Below are positions 24,219-36,200 of a stretch of DNA of 64,000 nt, piece by piece. The DNA is taken from positions 8,198,248 to 8,262,247 of the forward strand of contig QVOM02000021.1 of NCBI GenBank assembly GCA_003586115.2. The letters are read 5' to 3'. Position 1 is the first letter of the stretch. The number at the start of each line of letters is the position of its first letter. Origin of the DNA: Salvator merianae. Lineage: Eukaryota; Chordata; Lepidosauria; Squamata; Teiidae. The position numbers and the translations under genes are program-made. A model generated the notes under the pieces. The model ran no database searches. It saw only the letters and a list, made by a program, of their open reading frames with translations, and was not told the DNA's origin.

Positions 24219-25057
24219 CAGGGCTGTCCACACTGAGCTGGACTACCCTAGTTGCTGGTCAATGGCTATCTACATTTTGGACAGCCCAGCTGCCGGTTTC
24301 AAAGGCCAGGCCCAGCTTTCGAAAACCAGAAACAGTTCTTTTCAGCCTTTGGTCTTTCCAGCTGGGCTTGTTTCAGTGGTGCACCAACTTCTATTACTTC
24401 TTCTGACATTGCTTTCTTAGGCACCAGAACAATGGGCCATGCGCTTTCTGCAAAGGGTCTGCAATTCCAGGATACAGATTGTGGTCCGTTAATGAATTAC
24501 TTCAATGTCTACTGGCAGACTGGGATAGGGTGCTACTTTGATGCCATATCTAAGTCCCTTCTCTGTCCAAAGTGGACAGAGTGTACTAGGAGGGAGAACA
24601 GTCTGTCTGTTCTGCACTACCATGTGCAAGATAGGCCCTGGACCCCTTCCTGACCCTGGATAATGGTAAGTGCAGAAACAGTCCTACACAGTATCATGCA
24701 TTCTGGACAAAGCTCATGGGCTGTGCTTGGTGCAATGAGCTTCTGGTGATCAAGGAATGGGTTCAGTGCCAGGAAGTCCAGGTAGGTTGCCTGGAGCAGC
24801 TAAGAGAGACAAATGGATGGGAGCTCTTGGGCACATTATAATGAAGTCAGAGAAAGTCTCAGGGATGGAGGTCATAGATCTGAGGGAGGAGAAAGTTCTC
24901 CCTTCGAAGTGACCAGTTGTTTGGGGAGAGACCAGGTTTCATCTCACACCCAAGATGCTTCTCCAAGGAAGAAGGGCTTCTTGCAGTGGACAATGAAATT
25001 AAAATAGTTGTGTTTATGATGGTCTTACTAACTACAAGTTAGTGTAGAAAGGCCCTT
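24219..25057. mobile_element. Candidate MITE with hAT-like termini
   Basis: Left CAGGGCTGTCCACACTGAG. Possible right ends are AAGTGCAGAAACAGTCC (to 24686) or AGTGTAGAAAGGCCC (to 25057); both resemble the inverted terminus family. Borders uncertain, possibly two nested elements. Confidence 0.35.
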
Positions 25058-25072
25058 GGACACCAAGGGTAC

Positions 25073-26345
25073 TGAGGGTTTATTGCACAGGAGAAGGGAA
25101 ATGCAGAGAGGCTGAACAAATTCTTTGTATTTAAGGCAGAGAATTGGGGCTAGATCCCTAAGCATGAGCATGTTTTCTCAGGAGCAAAATCTGATGAGCT
25201 AAAGGAAATAAATGTGTCAAAAGAAGTGGTAGCTCTTACTGATAATTAAAAATCAACAAATCCCCAGGCCTGAATGGCATTCATCCAAGAGTCATTAAGG
25301 AACTCAAAGGTGAGTCTGCAGACCCTTTAACCAAAGTATGCAATTTATCATGAAGTTTGAATGTTGTAGCTGAGTCCTGGAAGTTGGTTGCTGTTAACTT
25401 CAATTTTTAAAAAGGATTCATAAAGGGAGAGCCAGGAAATTATAAGTCAGCCAGCTTAAGTTCCACCTCCGGGATGATTATGGTAACCACTATTAAAGAT
25501 AAAGTTACAAAACATTTAGAAGCACAAATGCTGTTAAAGAATAGCTAACATGGCTACTGGAAAGAGTCCTCTAATATTTTTGGATTTTTAAAGATTATAT
25601 GTGGGTAAAACTATCTGGTAGACACTGTCTGCTTGGACTTCCAAAAAGTTTATGGTAAAGTCCCTCATCAAAGACTTCTTAGCAATCTTAACAGTCATGA
25701 AATAAAAGGACAGCTACTGTTATGCATTAGCAACATAGCGGAACAGAAAGCAAAAGACAGAAGTAAAGCAATATTTCTCACAGTGAAGAACCATGACAAT
25801 GGAAATCCCCCAAGGTTCCATATTGGGACCATTGTTTTTTAACGTTTACATAAATGATTGAGATAAATGATTTGAGAGTCAGAAGTGAAGTTTGCTGATT
25901 TTGTTTTTGTCACTCCACACAAATATGTAAAGAGGTCCAAAGGAGCCTCTATATACTGGTGGAATGGATATCAGAATGGTAGATGTTATTCAATGTCAAC
26001 AAATGTAAAGTGATGCACACTGGAGTAAAAACTTCCAAACTGTATATAGACATTAACGGGATCTGAACCAGCTGTGCCGCACTACAAAATGTATTTTAAT
26101 GTAGTGGTAGATGGCTCAATAAAGTTATTGAGCTAGAGTGCTGTCTATACAAAAGCCTAGCAGCATTTAAGGATAATAAAATGATTTTGAAAATAAAACT
26201 GCCAATATTAAAAGGTCTCTGTGGCAAAGGAATGGTATGACTGCACCTGGAATTCTGCACACAGTTGTGGCCGGCACATCTCAAAAATGTATAGTGGGAT
26301 TAGAAAAAGTTCAAAGAAGGGCAAATAAAGTACAATGGGCCTTCC
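25073..26345 (+). pseudogene. CR1 LINE reverse-transcriptase region, decayed
   Basis: Broken plus-strand frame shows CR1 text: SPGLNGIHPRVIKELKG, then DFQKVYGKVPHQRLL (DFQKAFDKVPHQRLL-type), GNPPRFHIGTIVF with NVYIND, MLFNVNKCKVMHTG and near the end LEFCTQLWPAHLKN. Many stops and frameshifts; the catalytic Asp pair region is degraded. About 1.3 kb of ORF2 remains. Inactive. Confidence 0.8.
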
Positions 26346-26349
26346 TTCT

Positions 26350-27560
26350 GAGTGATTAGTTTATGGTAAGCCTCATTAAACTCACTGGGATTGCTTCTGA
26401 GAAAACATGCTTAGGCATGCAATTCAGGGACATATTCCTAACAGATGTTATGCTAAAAGGCATTGATAATTGTAAAAATGTTATTTTTCTACAACCAACG
26501 GAAGATGATTCTATTTATATTATCTGTTGATTAATAGACTATACAACCAGGAATGTAATTCTGTAGCGTAGTCTGGTCTCCAACAGAAGTAGCTTAAGCA
26601 GAAGCTTCACCTTAAATAGACAGCTCCTCCTGCACAGCATATTAGAAAAGCAAAATCCAAACGTACCTATCCTATTATTAACTACTACAGGTGTGTAACA
26701 GTACATATAAAATAACAAGATAGCAAATAAAAGTGCATGGTAAAATTAGTAAGTCAAACAGTGACCAGAAAATATCTAGCTGCACATCTTTGTTATGAGC
26801 AGCATATGTGCCGGCCACCTGTAGAGAATCCATATTCTGTGCTACACATACAGAATACAGGGTCAGATTATGGAAGCAGACTTCTAATCTCTCTTTCATT
26901 TTCTGTGGAAGTTTCAGACTGAATTTAGTTGCTTTGTGTTTATGTACTACTCTGTCATCATCCATTTTCTTAAAGGAGCAATTTAAAATTGCATTTTTTG
27001 CAGTGTTAGAGGCCTATAGTGCCTTTTCAGAGAGACACTTTTTTATTGGAAAAGAAAATTTCTGTTACCGTGAAGGCAATCTTTTGGCTTCCATCCCAGA
27101 ATTAACTTCAAAGTATTTCAGATGGGTATTATATTTAAAGGACTACAATTTTCTCTGTGAATTCTAAATGAAATTAATGTAATAAATACCTGCACTGCTA
27201 GAATACATTTGCTTTATTAGGTCACATTGACCTTCTTGATATATAGTATAAATTTAACTACAATTAAAAATATTTTTTAAAAGCTTTGCTACAAGTCAGA
27301 AGCAAGGAAGAAATGATATATCAGAGCTTTTTTGGAAGTCAGTTCCACTGTACCAGGAGACTTATTTCTGGCTATATGACTGCAATTGCACCAACATTAA
27401 CCTAGGAGTGAGAGAGCTCCCATGAGCCCGAGCCAAAGCAGTTTTGCTTAAGATTCATGGAAGATGGAGATGGGAAAAAGAACTTTTCCAAGAACAGCTT
27501 AGGAGTCAGTTCCACGACATATTCAAGGCACTTCAAAGTAAGCAGACAGATGATTACATG
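26350..27560. other. Intergenic, no gene recognised
   Basis: TCATTAAACTCACTGGGATT at about 26371, followed by a GAAAACATGCTTAGG word, looks like a common reptile repeat fragment. Nothing else recognised. Confidence 0.4.
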
Positions 27561-27567
27561 TTGTTGT

Positions 27568-27745
27568 AGGGTACTTCTGACTCATAGCCAGCTCCTGGTT
27601 GATTGCATAGACACCTCCATGCAGTTTTCTTGATGGACATAAATTACTGATTTGCCATTGCCTACTTCTGGACTGAGGCTGGGGATCAAACTGGCAACCT
27701 TCTGCTCTCTAGGCAGTTTGCTCTACCACTGAGCTATAGCTATTC
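27568..27745 (-). mobile_element. tRNA-derived SINE
   Basis: Minus strand: GCTATAGCTCAGTGGTAGAG is an A-box-bearing tRNA head, GGTTGCCAGTTTGATCCCC the B-box region, then GGCAATGGCAAATCAG and AAGAAAACTGCATGGAGGTG. Best-preserved member of this SINE family here. Confidence 0.8.
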
Positions 27746-28001
27746 CTATATGATTATACTGTCACCTCCAAACAATGTGTCTAAGAATGTTATGAAAAAC
27801 TATATTTTACACTTATCAATATGATTTAAACAAACTAGTTAATATAGGCAGTCATGTTAATCCTTTAGTTGTGGAATCTGAACGTAAGACAATCCTATTG
27901 CTTCAGAGCAATGGTGTATCTACTCTAGGAGATCATTACTCACAGCTTCTGTTTGAAGCTCCCCCAAAGCCAACAGAGTACAAATCTCTCTCATGTTTTC
28001 T

Positions 28002-28332
28002 GGGGTCCTTTCACACTATCCACCCTGGAATATTCAGATCCATGCAGAGTGGCTGCCATCTGCATTGAGAGGGTTGGAATATCGCAGAACTGGGCTTCCA
28101 GTACTCACAGTGTGAATGCTGGCCACCACACCATGACAGCAGCTGGGGAAACATCTGGCCACTGCCACGGCAATTGGGGACACTGTGCAAACTGCACAGC
28201 CACAGCCACACTGCAGCCTGAGGCATCTGCACCAGGAAGTAGGTGCAAACACTGAGTACTGGAAGCAAAATGCGGAAGCACTTTGCTGGTGAGTGTTGGA
28301 TTGCTCACAAGCAACCAAGTGCAAAAAGACCT
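28002..28332. mobile_element. MITE-like element, GGTCCTTTCACACT / AAGTGCAAAAAGACC termini
   Basis: Terminal inverted repeats are imperfect relatives of the GGCCCTTTCTGCACT family. The interior is CA-rich with several overlapping chance frames. Confidence 0.45.
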
Positions 28333-28334
28333 CT

Positions 28335-28920
28335 GGTTTCTTCTCAAGCTACATCAATATAATCATGCATGCCACAACAAGTGTGGTCAACTGCAAAATA
28401 CTAAAGGGCAACTAGAAGAAAGTTCTGCAGATTTTACTTGCAGGACTAGCTAGACTTGTTGACATTCCACCATCTGTTTGGCCAGCCCATCTTAACAGAA
28501 CGTGATAACTTTTAACAAGGAAGCATGAGGGCTGTCTGAAAAGTCAAGGGGCACAAAGGGTTCTATTAATTTAAGGCAAGGTGAGGGCACATTTTGGCTT
28601 TTTTTGGGCACCGGTATTGTAAAGAAAGTATTGGAGCATCCAAATGGGTAAAGTTCCATTTTTCATTGCATCATCTCAACTGAAGTAGCTTTCCAGTCCA
28701 TTACCAGCCATCCCAAGCCTGGAACTAGTAGAGAATGCAGTAGTTAAGCTATCAGTGGGTTTTTCAGACTGGGCACACACCACACTGGTCCTGAAGGATC
28801 TGCGCTTCTTTGCCTACTTTTGAGCAATTATGCAAAGCCCTAAAGAACTGAGCCCCAAATACATGAGGAAATATCTCCTCCACTATAGGCTTGCCTAAAT
28901 ACGTTCTGCAGAAGAGGTCT
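28335..28920. other. Intergenic, no gene recognised
   Basis: No gene. The stretch at 28840-28915 (CAAAGCCCTAAAGAACTGAG) may be an eroded plus-strand L2 fragment. Confidence 0.35.
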
Positions 28921-28922
28921 AC

Positions 28923-30165
28923 CTTATCTTTTTACATTTCTATCCCGCCCTATACCCAGGTCTCTTGGTGGGTCACAACAAAATTGATATAAAACACAAA
29001 TTAAAATCACCTTACTAAAACAACAAATAACTGTGCATCTGAAGGGAGGGGAAGCTTTTTCTTCAGCCAAAGGCTAGGATAAAAACGTGTGTCATCACAA
29101 GATGAGTTTATATGGTGAAGGTGCCTCACACATCTCGTAGGGGAGGCTATTCCATAGTCTGGGGGCTATTATCAAGAAGGCCGTCATGCATACTCATGCT
29201 TTTAACAGTTGAAGGTGGTGGGACAGCCAAGAGGCCTTCACCTGCAGATCCTAACCACAGGCAAGTCTATACAAGAGGAGATGTTCTTTTAGATATTTGG
29301 GGCCCAAGTCACTTAGAGCCTTGCAAACTGATGTTAAAACCTTGAACAGGACTAAGTAGCAAATTGGCAGCCAGTGCAGTTTTTTTAGGATCAATGTGAT
29401 ATGTGTCTGCCCAGCAGTTCCAGTTAATAGTCTTGCTACTGTATTCTACGCCAGTTGCAACTTCCAAACTTCTTCAAGAGCAGCCCTACACAAAGTGAGT
29501 TAGAATAGTCAGTCTAGAAATTATCAAAACATGCAACGCTGTGGGCAGACTGTCTACAAAGAGAGGTAGCTGGCGAACGAACCCGTGCTGGAAATATGCA
29601 CTTCTAACCAACACCTCCACCTGAACTTCAAGCATCAGTGCACAATCTAGGAGTACCCCCAGATTTCACACCTGTCCCCTCCAGGCAGCACAAACCCATC
29701 AAGAACAGAATTCCTCCCTACTTCATGGACCTAAGTCCTGCGACACGCAGCACCTCCATCTTGTTTGCATTCAGCTTCTATTTATTTTCCTCTAATCAAC
29801 CCACTGCTTGCCTCGAAACACCTCAGCCATCTCTCTTGATTCAGATGGAATGGAGAGACAGGGTTGGGTGTCATCTGCATATTGATGGAACCTCACCCCA
29901 AATCTCCCAGAGTCTTCATACAGACATTAAAGAGCATAGGAGATAAGAAGGAACCCCAAGGAACCCCACAGATTAGTTCCCTGGGTGTTGAGCAAGAATC
30001 ACCCACAACCAATTTCTGGTGTCATCCTTGTAGATAGGAGCGGAACCATTGCAGTGCCATTTTTTCAACTCCCGAATTCTGTAGACTTTCCAGAAGAATA
30101 ACTGGTTGATGATATCAAAAGCTGCTGCGATATCATGGAGAACCAAGAAGCAGTTTACAACAAAA
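28923..30165 (-). pseudogene. L2-clade LINE ORF2 3' half plus tail, decayed, minus strand
   Basis: Minus-strand fragments in order: LVLHDIAAAFDIINQL (RT motif LDxSAAFDTVDH), KLNANKMEVLRVAG (KLNPDKMEVLRVGG), YSNSLCVGLLLKKF (YCNALYVGLPLK) and the C-terminal domain, ending in a 3' tail with TATCCCGCCCTATACCCAG on the plus strand at 28940. The YADD block falls in a damaged stretch. Longest L2 copy in the window; not functional. Confidence 0.8.
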
Positions 30166-30169
30166 GAAC

Positions 30170-31925
30170 ACAATACTATGTTATTATATTAAACAGAAAA
30201 TACAAAAAACAAACAAACCACCAAACAACCCAAAAATGTTAATTCCATGAAAAACACTTTACAGGCTCTCTCCTGTGGCTCATGCCCTTAGTCTGGCAGC
30301 TGTTACTATAGGCAGTAGCTGATTACCTGCAGAAGGCAGGAGACAAGACAAGGGTCATTTCTGCACATTTCTGTGCAGTGGTATACAGAAAGGCTCAGGG
30401 GCCTGCCTTCCACATATTAGTGAGGGATAGAGCAGGTCCTGCTCCCTCTTAGTACACTTTGTCCACATTGGAAGAAGCTATGGGAAGGAACAGCGTGCCA
30501 AAATGGCACCTTATCCTGGTCCTGGGGTAGACCTTGACAATGTGGTCTACCAGCAGACCAGGCTTTGTATTCTGGACTACGGAAGTGTACAAATGGCATG
30601 TCTCCACAGGCTGGTACATAATGGGGAACCCGTTTCAGTGATGAACCAGGAAGCACAGCAGGAAATGTCATTAGAAGTCATTGAGTCCCGAAAGAGGCTC
30701 TCCTGGAAACTATGAAGGCTGAGAACAAAGGTTCCTGGCTTTCAGAGACTGGGTGCTGGCTTTGAGGGAGGGCCCAGCCTCTGAAGCTGGCAACTGAAGC
30801 TGGGCTGGCATGGGCTGTCTGACATGTGGAGAGCCCTTAGCCTCAGCTAGGACTAGTTCAGCCCAGTGTGGACTAGACTACCTAGCATGGGCTAGCATGG
30901 CACAGCTAGCCTGCACCATAGAGAAACAACCAAGGAATGATCTCTACTAGGCTACTCCTAGTTCCATCAGTCTTGAATGTTCATAGGTTGGCAACCTGGG
31001 AGAAGGTCTTCTTTATGGCGGTTCCCTATTCCCCTCTGAGTATGCCACTTGCCATTATTAGACATTTTTCAGCAATTAGTTAATAAGTACTTTTTTTTAC
31101 CCAGTCCTTTGATTCCTAAAGTCTCACCATTCCGTACATCATCATGCCTTTTAGTGAATGTTCTTCTATTCTTTATTGGTTTTATATAAGCTCTTAATTA
31201 GTCTTTTAATTTTTATACAGTATTATGTTTCTGTTAGATCCTGCCTTCAGGAAAAGACAAGATTTAAAATAATAACAGAGGTATAATTTACCAGCAAACA
31301 AATATTGGTAGAACCACAAGATCAAAAAAGTAATAGAAAGTGAATAGGCCAAAATATTGTGGAATTTCTGACTACAAAGGATAACTCATGACATAACTGT
31401 GGTTGAAAAAAGCCATGTATGGATTTCCAGTGTGGCAATACCTGGTGAAGCAGAATTGAGGAAAAAGCAGCAGAAAAAAGTCACAAAATACAAAACCCTG
31501 CAACTTAAAATCAAATCTATATGGCAAAGGAAGGCAACAATAATTATTGGTGCCCTTGGTGCAGTTTCAAAAAAATTGGAATGGCATCAAAACATCTTGG
31601 GCATTAATAGAGTCATTGTCCGTCAATTACCTAAGGCAACATTACTGGGAACACCATGCACTCTACATTAATGCCTCTGCTTATCTAGGTTCTTGGAAGC
31701 AGTCAATAGTCACAGCATCTAATAGATGTCATAACCATTTACTTGACTGTGTGCAAATACAGAAGTAATAATAAAATAAATAACTAGTGGAGAGCCCACA
31801 TACAGTTAACAACACTGCAGTACCAGTACTCAGTTCCTTTGGTTCCTTACAGTTGACTGCAGTACAGTACTGTAACTATGCAGCACAGAGCACCTCAAGC
31901 TGGTGCTGTTCATAGCTACGAATAG
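30170..31925. other. Intergenic, no gene recognised
   Basis: Contains a small inverted motif (TTTCTGCACATTTCTGTGCA at about 30359) and a GGCTAGCATGG-rich stretch at 30800-30915. The reading frame at 31399-31671 has no homology that I recognise. Confidence 0.4.
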
Positions 31926-31927
31926 AA

Positions 31928-32097
31928 TATAAGAATATAAGACCACCCCTGCTGGATCAGGCCATAGCCCATCTAGTTCAGCATCCTGTCTCACACAGTG
32001 GCGCTCCAATTGCTTCTGGGCATTCTCAAGCAGAATAAAAAGGCAAAACCTTAACTTGCTCTCCCTGCAAATGGTCTTTAGAGGCCTGGGTTTTTAA
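31928..32097 (-). mobile_element. CR1-type LINE 3' end
   Basis: Reverse complement of the same terminus: CTGCTGGATCAGGCCATAGC, CCATCTAGTTCAGCATCCTG, CAATTGCTTCTGGGCATTC. Confidence 0.8.
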
Positions 32098-32164
32098 GCC
32101 AACATTGGGAGGAAGGAATAGGATGTCAGAAGCTGGTGTACCTCAATAGCCACCGGCTGAGTAG

Positions 32165-32340
32165 CAAACACTAAAAGCTACCTGTTGTGAGTGAACTCAG
32201 CACCTCAGTAGGATTAGAAAGGTGTAACTGAGAACAGAATGACCTCAAATTCAGATGGCTAACACTAAAAGCAGTGCTTAAAAATGGTATAACTCATAAC
32301 AGAATGCTCAGCAACTCAAGCTTAGGTGGCAAAAAACTAT
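32165..32340. repeat. Degenerate tandem repeat (~95-bp unit, about two copies)
   Basis: AACACTAAAAGC ... GTGTAACTGAGAACAGAATG is followed by CTAACACTAAAAGC ... GGTATAACTCATAACAGAAT. The array sits about 500 bp upstream of the TENT2 CpG-rich region. Confidence 0.4.
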
Positions 32341-32744
32341 GAGGAAGATGTTCCAAGTGGTACCTTTAAACCGGTGAGAGAAACATAATTAGTGACCCTA
32401 AAATGGCCACAAGTCAGGTTCAGGCTGCAGAAGCTAAAAGCCACCTGCCACAAGCAATACACAATTCTAAACTGCTGTCAAAAATTGTGTACTTGGTTTT
32501 AAATGGGTTGTTACTTGGAGGGTGAAAAGCAAAGCACAGATTAAGTAAAAGCCCACAACTATTTGTAAAGGAAAGTAACAACTGCTCAAGCACATCAAGC
32601 AAGAAAATAAGCAAAAAATTAAATTAAATTAAACACGGCTCCCACACAACTCTTTTAACTAACTAGAAACCCTATCCTTCTCTTCCTCGGCCTCAAGCAC
32701 AGCGTAATTTTTACAGCCTGAGACAAGAGGCGAAGGCGGAAGAG

Positions 32745-33060
32745 AATGTGAGTGAGAGAAGCCTGCTTAACCACGCCTCCTTTCAATTCTACGCCTGCGC
32801 TATGGGGAAGGGCGGGCGAAACCACCCGAGCCTTAAGGGTTACGCTAGGCGTCACTTAGACCTTACCATGTACGGGAGGACTCTTCCAGAGTCCTCCTCG
32901 CCATAGAGATTTGCCACAAGAACGCTACTAGAGCGTCCCTTGCGGGTGGCTGTCCGTCGCTACCGTAGAGGTTTACTTCATTACGGATGTGGCGGGGGGG
33001 AAGTCCGGATGCCGGGCGGCGGATTCGGCATCCGGTATCTCCTGGCGGATCTGGTTTGGT
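32745..33060 (+). promoter_or_regulatory. CpG-rich promoter-like region of TENT2
   Basis: Inside an AT-rich window, this is the only stretch next to a gene with many CpG dinucleotides (CCTGCGC, GGCGGGCG, CCGGGCGGCGG, CATCCGG). It ends about 80 bp before the coding start, fitting a TATA-less housekeeping promoter. A GGAAGTCCGG ETS-like element lies near 33000 and a perfect 10-bp-arm hairpin sits at 32875-32897. Noncoding exon 1 probably starts here, but no start site or donor can be fixed by eye. It could also fire leftwards. Confidence 0.6.
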
Positions 33061-33141
33061 TAGACTTATTTAGTTATTTTTTTAAAAAAAACTATTTGCT
33101 GTAGAGAGAAGAATATATGTTCACTTTTAGAGTAAAAGAGC

Positions 33142-33263
33142 ATGTTCCCAAATTCTTCCATCTTAGGTCGTCCACCCTTCCCATTGGAACGCCATCAATA
33201 TAACTTCTTCATTAATCTTCCAGATATTCCGCCTGTTCTTCACCAGCAGTTCCAGAGCACAAG
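33142..33263 (+). CDS. TENT2: TENT2 coding exon 1 (residues 1-41)
   Basis: Starts MFPNSSILGRPPF, matching the start of the mammalian protein (MFPNSILGRPPF). An in-frame TAA three codons upstream excludes a longer product. It ends in phase 2 at a good GTAAGG donor (33264). The upstream exon edge is uncertain: AG acceptors at 33103-33104 and 33129-33130 are both possible, or transcription could run straight in from the CpG-rich stretch. Residues 14-41 differ strongly from mammals. Confidence 0.9.
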
Positions 33264-36200
33264 GTAAGGAGATGGTAGAATCCGAACCCAAAACTGAAAC
33301 TGATACACAATTTTGGCTTGTCGTTGCCTGGACTGCTTTCAAAACGAATCTAATATAAAGTAATTTAAGATCCAGTTCGACTTTTAAAGTTGTTCCACTT
33401 TTTCGAAAATGAAGTTTGAGTAATCAGCTGGAATATTTTGTTTTTACTCGCCTAAAGCAGTTCGACAATGTCTGAAAGATGGTACTGAAATTGTGGCATA
33501 TTTCATATATGGTAGTGCTTTAAAAACTGTAGTAATGTTTCTATTTTAAAAATTGAAATCACTTTAATCTTCCTAGAGCTCTGATGAACGGTAATCTTCC
33601 AGCCATCCCTCCTGTTTCACCGCCACCATTCACTTATAGAAACAGCAGCCCTGTGCCTATGTCACCTCCACCTCCATCATTCCGGGGCAGAAAGTAAGTA
33701 CGTTATATATGTATTTACTGATTAGACACTGGGGAAGTTCATCTTACTGCCCTAGTAAGTTCTCGAAAAAAATCCTCATTTACCCAGTGGAAAGCCTCTG
33801 TGTGGTCAGTGGCAACAGCAAAGTGTATAGCTACTCAGTTGTGACAATTCCAGACAAATATAGGAAAAATAACTTTTTTTTACTAGGTGGAGTGCCTTTC
33901 TGACATTTGCTCTTAGATCAGATTTTGTGGCTCTAGACTATCACCCTTTGAAACTTTGGCTGGAATGTATTAATAGTGAATCTGTTATTCTGTTTTTACA
34001 GTTATTTTATTGTGACTCATCCTGAGACTTTTGGGTATGGGATGGGATAAAAAATACATACATACATAAAATATCTATAATAGCAATCTGCGCCTTTAAA
34101 ACAGTACGAGGTCTGGCAGATATATTGGAACAATATTAACCAAAATGTATCTATCTTTCACAATCATCTAATTTTGTATTATAATGTCTTATTTGTTGTA
34201 ATGTTTATAACTTTTCAATAAAAAAATATGTAAATCTAAGAATAAATAGTGGATCATAGTGTGGCAGAATATATACTGTGTTCTAAGTATTAATTTTTAA
34301 TTTAGTTTTCTTGAGGGTTTGTTTACTATGATGGCAGTCTTATCTCAAAATATGAAGGCTGAGGTGTTTCTCCATACATCTTGATGTCTCTATTGTTCTC
34401 AGTAGTGCATATGTGTAATAGTTATGTATGTACGGTCTTCATGGATTTTTTTAATTGGAACAACAGGTAAGCTAGGGAGATAGTGCTCCCTTCCCATAAC
34501 CACAAGGGAAAATAGGCAAAGAAAATAACCTTGGACACATCTGCGCGTTTCTTAGGTACGTTCACTGAAACAGTAGAATCTTGCTATGTGCAGACAAATT
34601 AGGGGAATTCTGGCAGTTCTGTGGTCCCGTTTCTGATAGTTATGAAACCAAAAAATGTAACGGGGGAACTCAGCTATGTTTTTTTCTTTGATTTCTAATG
34701 GGTAAAACTTGTCCTTGAAACTGCAGCACAGTCTTCTACCTGTTAAAAGTACTATGACGGCAGTATTGTTGAGAAGCTGGGGAAGAAGCCTTTATGTTGT
34801 GTATTCCCAGTTAATGTTGATAGTGTCTTGAATACTTTTTCAATCATGTTTACTTGACTAGTTAATTGTGATTATGCCACACTCCTGTTGAAACTAGCAG
34901 ATAGAAAAAAATGTTAATTTTAATGCATTTTGCAGATAACAATCTTTTAATGCAATATATATTTATTTATTTATTTATTGGATTTATATGCCGCCCCTCT
35001 CCGAAGACTCAGATGTAGCCCTACTAATGCCATTTAGAGTAGTAACTACATTTTTACTCTGTTTCCCCAAATAATAACTCTACTGTATGTGCCTTTTAAA
35101 TATGTAATAGTAAGATTTCTGAATATGTAGCAGACACTTTTATTAGTATTTCTACTTCTATACATCCCCTTCTTCATTCATTTATTTTTAAAATCCCTGA
35201 ATGGTTCACAAGCCATAAAAAAATCTACATAATGTAATCACGTTAAATATCATTGTAAAGACAGTAATCCCCAGTCAGTAATCTATCACCAAAAAGCAAA
35301 CTCCTGAACGCCCAAGTATGCTTTAAGCAACCTCCAAAAATTCACGTTTAAGGGAACAAAACAAACACCATGCCACATTCCTTCTTCTGGATCCTTGCAA
35401 ATGGCAGTGCATTAATTTCCTATGATGCCATGGTATGGTCCTTGCAAAATATCACATAGTGCAAAACTGTGTTGTGCAAATAATTGTCACTGAAGGAAAG
35501 ACAGGTTAAGGGAACTGTGCAGGCTCCATCTATCAGTGAAAATCAGTGGTAATGCTAAGGAGAGGCCAAATATACCAATGTACAGCATTGGCACTAAAGA
35601 GAAGAGATCTACACTACAGTGTCAGTCTACAGAGTCACAGAGGCCTAATCATGTTACTGCAAGTTTTCAGGACTGCAGTAAACTAGTAAATAAGCTCTTT
35701 ACTGAGGAAGACTTTTCTTATGATTTCGTCATCAGTAGGTTGCTTAGGGCTTTATATCTCATTAATAGATCTTTGACTGGTCATGGCTGATGATCACACG
35801 TAGAATATTGTCCTGTTTATGGCCTTTCTGTCCACTTCTTGGAAGCTTTTGTGAAAAACAGAACTATTTGTGAATAAGGGAATGTGACTTGCCCTCCCAG
35901 CTTGTGAAGAAGTGTTTTATGATATTGGCACTTCATGAAGGTATTTGTGAGATGGAGGGTGTTTTAGAAGGTCTCCACATTTGTGGCTTTGGCATTTGTA
36001 AGGATTTCCTGGAATCCAAAAATGCTGAGGGAACCCAGTGCTAGAAAAGAAAGATACCTGGCCTGATCCAACAGGGCTGTTACTAGTCACTTACACATAT
36101 AATCATATTAAATATTTAATCTGAACCAACAACATCGCCAGGTTTTCATCTGCTTGCTATAACTGTGGTTTGTTTTTAGAATATTAACTTTGGGTGTATG

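Noticed and set aside
1..32600. Exons of a neighbouring gene such as HOMER1 (minus-strand neighbour of TENT2 in mammals)
   Set aside because: No frame gave recognisable HOMER1 or other conserved protein text; the region is intergenic and repeats.
33577..33590. Alternative acceptor AG at 33577-33578 for coding exon 2
   Set aside because: The resulting frame hits a stop after four codons; the 33576 acceptor gives the conserved frame to FRGRK.
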